From Macrobrachium rosenbergii (taxonomy: Eukaryota; Arthropoda; Malacostraca; Decapoda; Palaemonidae): 64,000 bases of DNA. Location of the stretch: the NCBI RefSeq assembly GCF_040412425.1, contig NC_089744.1, positions 31,852,001 through 31,916,000 on the forward strand, written 5' to 3'. Shown here one piece after another: positions 34,274-44,959 of the stretch (within the stretch, counting starts at the first letter, position 1; each line of letters opens with the position of its first letter). Made by a program: the position numbers and the translations under genes. Under the pieces are notes generated by a model. It ran no database searches, was not told the origin of the DNA, and saw nothing but the letters and a program-made list of their open reading frames with translations.

Positions 34274-35785
34274 TCAGCGAAGGCGTCCTTGGCCTCCTGA
34301 AAGCACCGAGGGGGAAGCCTCCAGAACCTTGCGTGTGCAAGGGGGTCCTTCGTCTTTATGTGATAGTAGATGCCATGTTTTGCTGGAGCCTGGGTACCTG
34401 ACGGAGCTCAGGCCTGAATACGTCGGGAGCTCCTTCAGCAGCTGGGTGTACTGGTGGGGGGCGACGGAGCAGATGGTAGGCACGCTGGCTCCCATTGCCA
34501 ATGGGAGGGACTGCCAGGAGTCGGTGTCGAGGAGACGCTTGCGACCGACATCAACTGCCAGCCCGAAGTGGGTGAGGAAATCCACACCCAGGAGCGGGGA
34601 CCTTACGTCTGCGATGATGAAGTTCCAAGAACACCTCCGGCCAAGGATGGAGATCGACAGGAGCCTGGTGCCATAGGAGAGGATAGGGGACCTGTTGGCG
34701 GCTGTCAGGAAGGCAGCCGGGTCCGGTGAGCACTTGTGGTCCTCCCTGGACAGCGGAAATATTGATCTAATGGCCCCGGCGTCGACCAACATCATCATTC
34801 TGCCAGAGATGGTGTCGTGGACGTAGAAGCCTAATGGTTCTGGGCTCCTGGGTTCCTCTGTTGTCATGGTGGCCTGTTCTGTTGGCCACTGCCTCCCCCG
34901 TTTTTTGGATGGGCGAATGAGCATGGGGGTTGGCAGTTCCGGCACCTTGCCGTACCGCTGGTGGTAGTAGCAAGGGCCCGGTGGGTTCCTCTTGTGATGA
35001 TACGGTGGCTGCCTTCTGGTGGCGACGCTTATCTCCTCCTCTGCACCCTCCTCCTGTTGAATGGAACTGATGGGGTGTGCAGGCGCTGATCCCCGCTTCG
35101 CTGCCCTTGCGGAGTCGGTCAGCTGCTGCGCCGTTCTAATCAAGACCTCGAGTGGCATGGTGTAGGGCTCGAGGATCTGAGTCCGGGCCTCCGGGAGGAG
35201 CTGGCGGAGGAGAATCTCCCTCGACAGGCTGATCTCGGACTGCCTGCCGTTGCTGTTGGTTTCGGGGAGGGTGAGGTGGTCCTGGATCATGCCCCACGAC
35301 TCCATGATGCTCTGTTCCTGTTGTGGGTTGATGATGAGGTCAAGGGCGCGGGCGGCCCTCTCAGTGATCGGCAGGGAGCAAGTCTTGGTGTGGGATGTTT
35401 TCAGGTGGCGGTAGGTGAGGGGGCGTGTGACAGACACCCACGGGACGAGTTTCCTGTAGACCTCCTCCGGCAGGGCGTTAATTACTGCATCAGCTTGTAG
35501 CACCTCGTCCGTGAGCTCTGCCAGCCTGAACTGACCCTTAACCCTGTACAGCCACGATGATGGGTTTCCCCGAGTGAAAGGTGGCAACTTTATGGTGAGG
35601 GCGGCTTTTGTTTGTCCTGCCGGGTAGGGCGCCAGGCAGGGCAGCGTGCGGGGTGCGGGCAGTAGTGTGGAGGAGCGCATGAACCTTGGCACGGGGGAGG
35701 GTGCAGGTGACATGGGCAGGAGGTAAACGTCTGAATCCGCGAGGTTTGCGGTTAACTGAACGTGGGACGGGATGTCTGTGTCCAT
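34274..35785 (-). CDS. Gypsy gag-protease open reading frame
   Basis: An uninterrupted 503-codon minus frame. Residues about 60-250 form a gag capsid-like part (KLPPFTRGNPSSWLYRVKGQF, then DLIINPQQEQSIMESWG and LSREILLRQLLPEART), typical of CsRn1 and related Gypsy gags. Around residues 330-350 an aspartic protease is recognisable: FYVHDTISGRMMMLVDAGAI. The usual active-site DTGA reads DAGA, which probably reduces or abolishes activity. Downstream, LLGVDFLTHFGLAVD is the second protease block. The start of RT follows in another frame (34078-34272, with SSPWASPLHMVQKPDGSWR). The frame stays open although the element has lost most of pol. Confidence 0.8.
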   Translation of the reverse strand: MDTDIPSHVQLTANLADSDVYLLPMSPAPSPVPRFMRSSTLLPAPRTLPCLAPYPAGQTKAALTIKLPPFTRGNPSSWLYRVKGQFRLAELTDEVLQADAVINALPEEVYRKLVPWVSVTRPLTYRHLKTSHTKTCSLPITERAARALDLIINPQQEQSIMESWGMIQDHLTLPETNSNGRQSEISLSREILLRQLLPEARTQILEPYTMPLEVLIRTAQQLTDSARAAKRGSAPAHPISSIQQEEGAEEEISVATRRQPPYHHKRNPPGPCYYHQRYGKVPELPTPMLIRPSKKRGRQWPTEQATMTTEEPRSPEPLGFYVHDTISGRMMMLVDAGAIRSIFPLSREDHKCSPDPAAFLTAANRSPILSYGTRLLSISILGRRCSWNFIIADVRSPLLGVDFLTHFGLAVDVGRKRLLDTDSWQSLPLAMGASVPTICSVAPHQYTQLLKELPTYSGLSSVRYPGSSKTWHLLSHKDEGPPCTRKVLEASPSVLSGGQGRLR

Positions 35786-36016
35786 GCTTGCTCTAGCCCT
35801 CTTAATTGGAGTGGGATACTCGCATCAATACGTGCTTGGGAGCACGCCGTGTGAGTCCATTAATGACGCTGGTGATTTGCCGATGAGGTCAGCACACCCG
35901 AACGCTGGTTACAGCGCCGTAATGAGTCTGCTAGGGGCGTGGGTAGTTCCTGGAGCCAAGACTAAGTCACTGTGTGAGTCCGCTAATGGCTCCTTGAACC
36001 ACTCTGGGGTCACCAC

Positions 36017-36393
36017 TTTAAGAGGTGTGAAAGAAACAAGCAGGATAAAGTTACTGCTGATTTTTATTGAGGACACAGGCGGTTTATATAGCGGCAGACT
36101 GACGTCATGCCGAGGAAACAATGAGAGCCAGGGTGACCTGAGGTCAGTAACATTTGACATTAAATACAATGAATAACTACACTCTGAGTTACAAAAATGG
36201 ACAATAATGAAGTTGAATACATTCTGATACCTGAGCAAAAGAAACATATAACTTACAAGTTGGTAACAGGTAAATATTTACATAAATCAGTTTAAATGAT
36301 TGGGTATGGCTGATCCTGCATGACCCGTTATCCTAGGAGCGCCAAAGGAAATGGGTCGCCATCACAGAAAACCCACTTAGCAGGGACTTTACA
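36017..36393 (-). repeat. LTR (5') of Gypsy element 1
   Basis: Partner of the LTR at 33768-34143. On the minus strand it would contain the element promoter. It is followed by the tRNA-Trp-type primer site. Confidence 0.85.
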
Positions 36394-36397
36394 GAAT

Positions 36398-37657
36398 TCC
36401 CAGAGGTGTGAAAGAGCCTGGGAGAAGAAGGAACAGATATGCTATGGGACCTAGCAAAGAAAATACACAGTGAGGAAAAGATACCAAAGAATGGATAGAA
36501 AGCTTTATTTTGCCTATCTATAAAGAGAAGGGTGACATCCAGGATTGTGCAAACTAGAGAGGAATAAATTTTATGTCTCACACCATAAAAATCTGGGAAA
36601 GAATAATGGATCAAAGAATTAAAGAAGAAACATCTGTAGGTGAAGAACAGTTTGGTGTCATGCCAGGAAGAGGAAAGACAGATGCAGTGTTTACCCTATA
36701 ACAGATGATGGAAAAACACTGGGAAAAGTAGAAAGGACTGCACACAGTATTCACAAACCTGGAAAAGGCATACGGTAACATACCACGCCAAGAGGTTTTG
36801 AGGTGCATGCGAGCAAAGGGAACACCGGAGAAGTAAGTGAGGTTGGTCCAAGATATGTATGAAGGAGCAAAATTGCAGGTTAGAAGCAGTGTTGGGTTAA
36901 CTAAATGGATACCAGTAAGAGTTTGTTTACATCAGGGATCTGCTTGAAGTCCATATCTTTTTGACCTGATGATGTATGTGCTGTCTCAAGGAATGAGAGA
37001 TTAATCCCCCTGGTGCATGTTGTTTGCTGATGACATCGTGTAATGCAGCACCTACAGAGGGGTAGTGGAGTCAAAACTAGAGCAATGATGAGGTCCTGGA
37101 AGACAGAGATTTAAAGATCAGTGGGAAGAAGACTGAATACCTAAGTTTTAATGAAAATCAAGACTCCAAGATTAGTGTGGAAGAGACAAGGTTGAACCGA
37201 GTAGAAAAAATTTAAGTATCTTGGTTCAACAGAGGCTGATGATGGAAATTTGGATGTAGAAATAAGTACACAGTGCAGGCTGGATGGAAACGTTGGAGAA
37301 AGATGTCAAGCGTCTTGTGCAACCACAGAATCAATATAAAGGTTAAAGGAAGGATGTATAAGACAGTAGTGAGACCAGGTTTGATGTATGGAGCAAAAAC
37401 ATGGCCGGTAAAGAGAGTGCAGGAGAAGAAATTGGATGCAGTGGAGATGAAAATGCTGAGGTGGATGTGTGGAGTAACAAAAATGGACAGGATCAAAATG
37501 AAAGAATGAGAGGAACTACTAAAGTTGTAGAACTATCAAAGAAGGTGTAGGAAAGAAGACTGTGGTGGTATGTCCATGTGATGAGAAGGGATGAGACATA
37601 TGCAGGGAGGAGAGTGATGCAAATGGAGGTGCCTGGTGGGAGAGCAAGAGGAAGACT
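36398..37657 (+). pseudogene. RTE-like LINE, 3' fragment (RT palm to C terminus)
   Basis: Continuation of the LINE cut at 33768. It has many stops. Recognisable pieces are WKSLGEEGTDMLWDLAKKIH-like sequence at about 36405-36470 and an RT palm near 36990-37050, where LLFADD-type sequence is frame-shifted. At 37270-37509 the conserved C-terminal block GRMYKTVVRPGLMYGAKTW and MKMLRWMCGVTKMDRI are clear. It is cut again, at the GRPRGR-type tail, by the second Gypsy element at 37658. Confidence 0.75.
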
Positions 37658-38025
37658 TGTAAGAGGTGCAAAATAATGAGCAGGTAGACAAGTACTGCTG
37701 GTTTATTGGGAAAGCAGGTCGCCTTATAAAGCGGCGTGCAGACGTCATGCAAAGGCATACAATAGGATACAGGGGACCCGAGGTCAATTGTTCTCGATGT
37801 GACACAGGACAGGTAAATACAAATGACATGAAAAGTAAAATTACAAGAATTGACACAATAATGTTCTGACACATGTGCAACGCAAACAGGCATAAATAAA
37901 TCAGTAATAGATACGTATTTACATAGATAAAAATGTGGCTATTTAGCATGACCGAGGCATGTAGGAAAGGCACCGCAGAAAATGGGAGGTTCACCACAGA
38001 AAACCCATTGAGCGGGGACTTTACA
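37658..38025 (-). repeat. LTR (3') of Gypsy element 2
   Basis: On the plus strand it starts TGTAAGAGGTGCAAAATAAT and ends GCGGGGACTTTACA, giving proper TG...CA ends. Alignment with the element 1 LTRs (AGCAGG, GGTTTATTG or variant, GACGTCATGC, AAAACCCA) confirms the relationship. Confidence 0.82.
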
Positions 38026-38489
38026 ATACTCCCCCAAGACGTTGGTAACGTCTGATCAAACTAGGTATCTGCTGGGCCGCTGGAGAGTGCTGCAGTTCCG
38101 CGAAGTCAGGTGGGGGTGCGGTGTGAGCAGAGCGGCTGTCTGTGGCGCTGCCTGGATGCTTCCGGGGGTGGCCGCGCGACTTCCTTTCAGGTTGGGCTGG
38201 CTGCGGGGGGCAACGGTGCCTGTGGAGGGTGCTGCGTGGTGTCGTCGATTTCTCCCTCCAACAGGGCGGGCTTGAGGCGGTCTACAGACACCCCAGTTGT
38301 CCTTCCCCTATATGACCAACCAGGCTTTGGCGTTTCTCTCCGGCACAAGGAAGGGTCCCTGTAGGGCCTGGTTAAGGGCAGGAGGACGGCGTCGTTCCTG
38401 ACGAAGACATGGGTAGTGGAGGACAGGCCGGGAGGCATGAAAGGTGACATCCTATCGGTATACGTCCAGTGGCATGGGGAGAACCTCCT

Positions 38490-39260
38490 GACCGAGTCAC
38501 AGAGCTTCTGGACTGTCAGGTTGTGGTGATCCCCCGTGATGAGTTCGCCCGGGACTACAAGGGGCTCTCAATAGACTTTTTCTGCTGTGGACGGGTTGCC
38601 GTTGGCTTTGGGTGCAGTCCTCAGCCCGTGGAGGACCCAAGGCAGCTGGTACTTCCAATCCTCGGCAGTGCAGCAGGCCATGAGGGATGCCTTCAGGGAC
38701 CTGTGGAATCTCTCCACCAATCCATTGGCCGCGGGGTTGCAGGCGGTGGTGCTGTGGTGAGAGGTCCCCAGCAGGCGTGCCAGGGCAGACCACAGCTCAG
38801 ACAGGAAGGCAGGACCCCTGTCGGTGGTTATGTGGTCCAGAACACCGAACCAGCTGATCCAGCTGAAGAGGAGGGCCTCAGCGCACGCACTGGCGATGGC
38901 TTCCTGCATGGGCGTTGCTTCAGGCCACCTGGTGGAGCGGTCGATGATCGTCGGGAGATATCTGGCCCCGCCTGATGGGGGGAGTGGGCCTACCACATCT
39001 ACATGGATGTGTCTGAACCGCCTCCCTGGCTGGGGAAACTCGCCCACCCCCAACTCGGTGTGCCGCCCCACCTAGCTGGTCTGGCATCGGATGCACTGTC
39101 TCGCCCAGGTCATTGAGTCCTTCCGTATACCGTGCCAGACAAACTTCTCTGCCAACAGCTTGGCCGTTGTCCTGCCGGAGGGGTGGGACAGCCCGTGGAT
39201 AATGTCGAACACCAGACAGCGGCGGGAGGCGGGTACCAGTGGGCAGTGTTGGCCGGTGCT
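38490..39260 (-). pseudogene. Gypsy element 2 integrase
   Basis: On the minus strand the zinc domain comes first (about 39230-39080): LSHPSGRTTAKLLAEKFVW followed by CIRCQT, an H2C2 pattern. The catalytic core follows at 39071-38568: HIHVDVVGPLPPSGG, DRSTRWPEA, TTDRGPAF and NGLVERFHRSLKASL, giving the D, D and E catalytic positions. One stop separates the zinc domain and core, and frameshifts lie at the C terminus. It is a useful comparison for the H2C2 domain of the host-type gene on the left. Confidence 0.82.
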
Positions 39261-39359
39261 TACGTCACACAGCAGTGTTGGCCCCCCCCTGAGCGACGTG
39301 ATGGTGATGTGGTAGGCTGGAATCTCTGGGTCGGTGGTCTGCTCCCGGGCGAGCTCCCC

Positions 39360-39942
39360 TCAGTCGATCCCGAGCTGCACCGCATTAAGCTTGATCCTCG
39401 AGAGGGCGTCTGCTACAGTGTCCCTCCTGCCAGGGAGGTATTTGATTGTGCAGGTGAACTCCGCGATGGCCGTGAGATGCCGCTGCTGCCTGGAAGACCA
39501 TGCGTCCCCCTGCTTTGTGAAGGCGTGGACCAGCGGCTGGTGATCCATCCAGATGTGAAGGGCGTACCCTCCAGGAGGAACTTGAAGTGACGTACCGCCC
39601 GATACACTGCGCAAAGTTCCCTGTCGAAGGTGCTGTAGCGGGACTCTGTGGGGCTGAACTTCCTGCTGAAGAAGGCAATGGGCTAGGGGGCTCCAGCGAC
39701 CACCTGCTCCAGGATGGCCGTTCTCCTGCAGGCGTTGCAGGACCTTCCGGATGTGTCACAGGTGTTCTTTGTGGGATCTGGAAAATATCAGAATGTCATC
39801 TACATAACAGACACAGAAGTTCAGGTCCCCCAGGATGCTGTCCATCAGTCTCTGGAAGGTTGCCCCCGCATTCCTCAGGCCGAAGGTGGAGAAGGCGAAG
39901 ACGTAGGACCCGAAAGGGCATGATGATGGCAGTTTTGGGGAT
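39360..39942 (-). pseudogene. Gypsy element 2 reverse transcriptase palm and RNase H
   Basis: From 39942 down, the minus strand encodes PFGSYVFAFSTFGLRNAGAT and CVCYVDDILIFSRSHKEHL, with the intact YVDD active site. RNase H follows across frameshifts: a DRELCAVYRAVRHFKFLLEG-like stretch and DHQPLVHAFTKQ, then TIKYLPGRRDTVADALSRI. The upstream RT fingers are missing at the SINE junction. Confidence 0.82.
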
Positions 39943-40205
39943 GTCATAAAAGAGGTAGGAACCTGAGTGCAACTGTACCCAAGGAATTATCTGGGCATAC
40001 CAGCATGGTTTCCCCAACTTCCCGACTCGGCAGTGACCCAATTAACAGCATTTCATTCAAATTATCCTTTCAGAGTGAATATGATAGAAATATCAACACA
40101 CAATTACTTGTGGAACAGAAATAAATTTCTGACTCACATCAGGCTCGAACCCAGGTCTTTCAAATGAAAGACCAGAGCGCTGCCAGCTAGGCCACACATG
40201 TCACG
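39943..40205 (-). repeat. tRNA-derived SINE, family C, copy 1
   Basis: The minus strand starts with a tRNA-like head at 40205: TGGCCTAGCTGGCAGCGC (A box) and GGGTTCGAGCC (B box). The body continues leftward to about 39943. Copies recur at 40949-41125 and 41126-41396. Insertion or deletion at its left border removed the 5' part of Gypsy element 2. Confidence 0.75.
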
Positions 40206-40948
40206 AATTTTTCCCCATGACTGGGAGGGTTCTAAGTCCGGGATGTAGATTAGGATGATCAGGCCTGAAGGGCACTATCAGCAAACATCGAAGCGAAGAT
40301 CCATCAAGATCAGGCAGGGTTTTACAATTTTATTTAAAAAAATAAACTATTTAAATTTAACATACATTAACACACAAGGCCCACGCAGTCGGGTACAAGA
40401 CAACTCCGGAAAAAGTTACAAAAAACTAAAAAAATATGCTTCTAAAAGTTATAATTTTGTACAAAACTTTTATCCAAACAACCAGGCTACACTTTAAATG
40501 AACATTAACTATATCAAGCCTTGGATGACAAAAATCTACAGGGATTAACTTTGCAATCTGAATGGACTGGCTCTTGACTACAGAATTAACAATTTGGCTG
40601 GGGAAGTGACGACATGGAGAGTGCTCAGCTTACCTCAATGATATGCCCGAGAAAAATGCATATTGCCCCTCTGCATGTCTCGTCGTCACCTCGGTTCCCT
40701 TTCAAAATTTGTACATAGGTTATTTCACCAAAGAATGTACTTGAATTATTTAAAAAAGAGCCTCTCCGATATTCCTGATACAGACAATACAGGCAACTGG
40801 CTGGACACAAAAAAAAATCTCTCAAAAACATTTACAAAAAATGGGAACCACGAACTCTGCCGCCTGCTTACCACTCCCCCTCGCTTATCCTGAACGTTGT
40901 GAAGGATTGTCGAGAAAAAACAGATCCAGTTTTTTCACGACAACACAA
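40206..40948. other. No feature recognised
   Basis: AT-rich stretch between SINE copies. Short frames on both strands (for example 40255-40497 plus and 40625-40831 minus) show no family likeness. Confidence 0.45.
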
Positions 40949-41125
40949 GTTGTAAAAGAAGTTGGAACCTGAGTACAACCGTACCCAAGGAATTACCTGG
41001 GCAGGCTAACTGCCTGCATACCAGCATGTTTTCCCCAGCTTCCCGACTCAGCAGTGACCCAATTGACAGCATTTCATTCGAATTATCCTTTCTGAGTGAA
41101 TATGATAGAAATATCAACACACAAG
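40949..41125 (-). repeat. SINE family C, copy 2 (head missing)
   Basis: It matches the body of copy 1 (CAGTGACCCAATTGACAGCA, TATGATAGAAATATCAACAC) but ends at ACACACAA, where copy 3 starts. The tRNA-like head is therefore missing. Confidence 0.72.
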
Positions 41126-41396
41126 TCATAAAAGAAATGGTAACCTGAGTACAACTGTACCCAAGGAATTACCTGGGCAGGCTAACTGCCTGCTTACCAG
41201 CGTGCTTTCCACAACTTCCCGACTTAGCACTGACCCAATTGATAGCATTTCATTCGAGTTATCCTTTCTGACTGAATATGATAGAAATATCAACACACAA
41301 TTGCGTGTGGAACAGAAATAAATTTCTGACTCACATCATGATCGAATTCAGGTCTTTCAAATGAAAGACCAGAGCCCTGCTAACCAGGCCACACAA
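41126..41396 (-). repeat. tRNA-derived SINE, family C, copy 3
   Basis: It includes the body and the tRNA-like head, on the minus strand TGGCCTGGTTAGCAGGGC, with a weakened B box (GAATTCGATC). It directly abuts copy 2, so one probably inserted into the other. Confidence 0.73.
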
Positions 41397-41818
41397 CGAC
41401 TCTGAGGCTAAGAATCTAAAATACCTTAAAGCAATATAAATACTGCTAAGCCTGCCTTCAATGTACAGTACAAGGAATCAACGCTTAACTTCGGTTTTTG
41501 AAGAAAGATACATAGGATTAAGAAAATGTACCGTGGATGGTAGACAATTTTTAACGTGCGTGGAATGTACATTTATTAATTCTACATAAACTATTTGAAA
41601 GTGTTTTGCAGTTTTTTCCTAATCTTTTATTTCACTTAATTACCTTTCGTTTATTTGTGTCCAAATGTAGAATATACACGTTCAGAAAATTGTTCAGTAT
41701 TTAACAGTAAGTTTAATTACAATATAAACACTAGAGTATTAATTCTAGGTAATATTAACTGTCCGGATATAAATAAGTTTGACGACAAATCTAAAATGTT
41801 TAACAGACAATTTTGAGG
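41397..41818. other. No feature recognised
   Basis: AT-rich sequence between the SINE and the Penelope fragment. Confidence 0.45.
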
Positions 41819-42205
41819 CTAACTACTAACCTCTGGATTGAAATGTGACGGGCAGTCCTCCAACCACTTTCTCTCATGAAAACCTAAAAACAAATTAGCA
41901 AAAATACATGAAATTGGGCTACCCATTGCTACCCCATCTACTTGTAAATACAACTCATCATTAAACATGAAGTACATGTCTTTACATGTTGCCTCCCAAA
42001 GTGTCTTGAACTTATTCCTAGGCTTTCTGAAAGTGTTCCCATCCTTATACATTTCATTCACTGCTATGTCAATGGTTTCAGTATGAGGTATGCTCGTAAA
42101 TAAAGATTCAATATCAAACCTTAAAAAATGATTTTGAGGTATATCCAAACGCTTTAAGTCATTAACTAATTCATATGAGTTTTTAAGAGAATAAGTAGAG
42201 TCCAT
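41819..42205 (-). pseudogene. Penelope reverse transcriptase fragment
   Basis: An open 128-codon minus frame from the middle of a Penelope RT. It reads SYELVNDLKRLDIPQNHFLR, then FDIESLFTSIPHTETIDIAV (first catalytic Asp). At the palm it reads YLQVDGVAMGSPISCIFANL, ending in ERKWLEDCPSHFNPE. It is only part of the RT; no GIY-YIG or LTR is nearby on this strand. The sequence differs from the Penelope copy in intron 4, so it represents another family. Confidence 0.78.
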
Positions 42206-44555
42206 TATAGAGTGATGATGTTACCAAATGTTATGATGTTCTTTTCTTTATTTCTTTTATAGTTGCTTAATCATTTCTGGCTTTGTTTGTTGTTAATTGT
42301 TAGAGTCCCAGGAGGCTTAGGAAGTCACAGTGCAGCTTTCTTACTTCATTAACACACTTAAATAATACATTATATACAAGTTAAGTGAATCAAAGTATGA
42401 GCCTTTCTTTCTTCTTTACCCACAACTGGTGAGGCCTCGACCTCACTCCCCTAAGGCTCTCAGCTCTTGTCTCTATCTTCTGTCTGCTTCTCTCTATCTT
42501 CAAGCTTGCTTTTTGAAGGTTCTTCAAAGGAAAATGTCCATCCACCAATAGGTGGGCAATAGCTTCTGTTCCGCATTGTAGATGTCCTTAATGGTTGGAG
42601 ATTATCTAATGATGTCCCCTTGGGCGTGATTAATTGACTTAAAGTCCTCCTTTGTGGGTGGGACTAATGGTGTCACCGGAAGTCTTCAGGTTCTGGCAAA
42701 AGTTGAAAGGTCAGCTCACAGGTGAGGCTGGTAGGTATTCTTTAATGATTGCACTTAGATTACTCTCTTGCCAATGTTTTGGCTACGTAATCACGACACT
42801 GCCTGATCGTTATTGTCTCTCTCTCTCTCTCTCGTTTCTTCATTATTCATTCTCTCTCTCTCTCTCTCTCTGTCTATCCTTTGTCTATTAATAGTTCTCT
42901 CTCATTTCTTTTTCCCCAGTTTATATTTATGCTATTCCTAACTAATATTCTCCTAGCTATCATTACAATGGCACTTAAAAAGGGTACTAAGAATTTCACT
43001 TGAAACTATACATTGTGTATTTCAACATACTGCAACAACTTTTCTTTCCCTTTAAATCGTCATCGATGATAGTCCAAATGAAAGTTTTAACATTTTTAAA
43101 ATTCTATCACTGTTAATTTCTCAGTGGGGTAGAAGGCTCCACGAAATGTGGCTTTGCTTCATTAGATCTTACGTTATTTTCTTAAGTACATAATATAATA
43201 AGTTCTTGGCATCTTGAGTATTCATAAAATTTTATTCCATCAACTAGCTTTAAATTGTATATTGTTCAGAATTCTTCTGTCCTCTTTTGTATGAGTTACC
43301 ACATTCAGTTCTCTTCCTTTTCTTTTATACCTTTACCGTTGGTTTTCTCCTAATTCTGAACACACCATTTCGCGTCAGACCTAATGGTAGACAGACGGCA
43401 ATGACGTGTCCAATGTGATATCGTATAACTTGACCTTGGTATAACTGAAAACTCGTTTGACCCAGCATGAATCTTTCGGGTAGTGATGGTCTGTCTTCGA
43501 CTCCCAACATTTCCTATTTGGGGAAAATTCTGTTTGCCACATCTCCTGACCCTCACAGCAACCGATGACCAATGGAGAGTACCCTCGATTAACAAATGGA
43601 AAGAAGAGAGCTCCGAGGGTCAATTCAAGCTGCCCCGGCCCCCAGTGGACCAGTAGCAATAGTCCGTGTTGGCATACGGCCGGCTAACTTGTAACTACAA
43701 CATGGTGCCTTTCTGTTTGAACGACCAGTCCGCTCGTTGTGAAACTGAAGAGCCGTTTACAGTCATTCGTTGTTTTCAGTTCTTTTGTGGCCTTCAAAAG
43801 TTCTTGGAATTCAAAATCAGAGTGAGTTTTCTTTTTTAAAATTAAAAAAAGTTTTATTTAAAAAGTTTCCATTTTACCCGTCCCATCCTACTCTTACCAC
43901 ATCATGTTCCACCCAAGCCTTGCCACCTTCTACTTTTTCCACCAAAAACAACTGCTAACCATACCTGTTGGTTATATTGAAAGCCAGCTTTGTGCGAACA
44001 CGGAACCTTAATAACCTAAGGACTCGTTTAAGCGTGATATGGACCTCCGGATTCGCCATCAACAGAAATGTCTCTGTTAGTCAGACTTAGAAGTTATCCT
44101 ATTTTATATACAGCGGCATTTTCCCATTGAACAATTGGATCGGTCAAAACAAATGTATCAACAATAATATGACACGAGACGATTCATGGTTACTTTATAG
44201 TAATGAATGATGTCTCCATATTCACCCAATCTCAACATGAACAAGGCACTCGCTGATTGGTTACATGATAGTAATGAATGATGTGTTCACTTGTACTTGT
44301 CTCTTTTTATTTGACCATTGTAAGGCAATATCTCGATGTACAGTTCACTGAAAAGCACAATGTTTTTAAAATTAATTAGTTATACGATCTAAGGATAACC
44401 CTCTGTCTTTGGTAACCCTCTGTCTCCAGTTTTACAAGGAATTTTGTTTAAATAATTATCCCACGCAATGTAATCTGGCTATGTAGACGACACAACATGT
44501 TTTTGGCCAGGAAACGAAAATATAAATATTTTCTTTGGTAAATGAAATGAATTGG
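42206..44555. other. No gene recognised; contains (CT)n tracts
   Basis: AT-rich sequence with (CT)n runs at about 42814-42833 and 42850-42871. The minus frames at 43325-43659 overlap each other and show no family likeness. CT-rich motifs around 42440-42500 resemble low-complexity LTR-type sequence but have no partner copy here. Confidence 0.45.
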
Positions 44556-44559
44556 TCAC

Positions 44560-44920
44560 ATCGATATATTCGCCGTAGAAATGGAAAATGACGGTAGCCG
44601 ACCATTTTTGGATTGCCTAATGCACAGCAGCAGTAGTGGGAAGAAGTATGCTTTATACAGGAAACCTACCAGTTTTAATGCTTATGAACATTTTTTATTC
44701 TGGCTAAAGCAACAAAGTTAAGAAATCAGTTTTCACATCCATGTTTTATAAGAACATTGCGTATATTTAGCCATGAGTATATTGAGGAAATTAAAATACT
44801 TTGATTCTATATTACACATTGCATTAAGCGACAGAGAAGTGCCTGACTCGCGCGATGTTCAAAGTGAATACGAAGAAGAGGGAGGAAAAAGAGAAAACAA
44901 ATACTATATAAATCAAATCA
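44560..44920 (+). pseudogene. Penelope reverse transcriptase C-terminal fragment
   Basis: The plus frame reads DIFAVEMENDGSRPFLDCLM, then KKYALYRKPTSFNAYEHFLF, a thumb-like segment of Penelope RT (the FLD and YRKPT motifs). It then runs through stops to about 44920. It lies upstream of a same-strand GIY-YIG fragment at 47035-47395, so both may be one element split by later insertions. Confidence 0.65.
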
Positions 44921-44959
44921 AGTAGGGGAAAGATCACACTATAATACGAACATTATCTT

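Larger units (their letters stand above)
33768..36393 (-). mobile_element. Gypsy (CsRn1-like) LTR element, internally deleted
   Basis: Two LTRs of about 376 bases (33768-34143 and 36017-36393), roughly 95% identical by eye, flank a short internal region coding on the minus strand. The duplicated target GAAT lies at 33764-33767 and 36394-36397, splitting the GPDG motif of the RTE-like LINE. After the 5' LTR (right side) the primer site at 36006-36015 reads TGGTGACCCC on the minus strand, complementary to the tRNA-Trp 3' end as in the CsRn1 clade. Coding sequence holds gag, protease and the very start of RT; the rest of RT, RNase H and integrase are gone. The copy needs helper proteins. Confidence 0.88.
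37658..39942 (-). mobile_element. Gypsy (CsRn1-like) element 2, 3' half with one LTR
   Basis: On the left is one LTR (37658-38025), preceded on the minus strand by a polypurine tract (CTTGGGGGAGTAT). Going right, the minus strand encodes integrase, integrase zinc domain, RNase H and the RT palm. Sequence stops abruptly inside RT at about 39942, where a SINE begins, so gag, protease and the 5' LTR are absent. Its LTR is related to but clearly diverged from that of element 1. The two copies are complementary halves of one family, inserted in the same orientation in the same LINE. Confidence 0.85.

Noticed and set aside
38042..39949. Plus-strand frames from 38.0 to 39.9 kb
   Set aside because: Antisense shadows of the Gypsy RT, RNase H and integrase on the minus strand.
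40140..40205. Functional tRNA gene on the minus strand
   Set aside because: It recurs with the same downstream body at 41126-41396, so it is the head of a SINE family.
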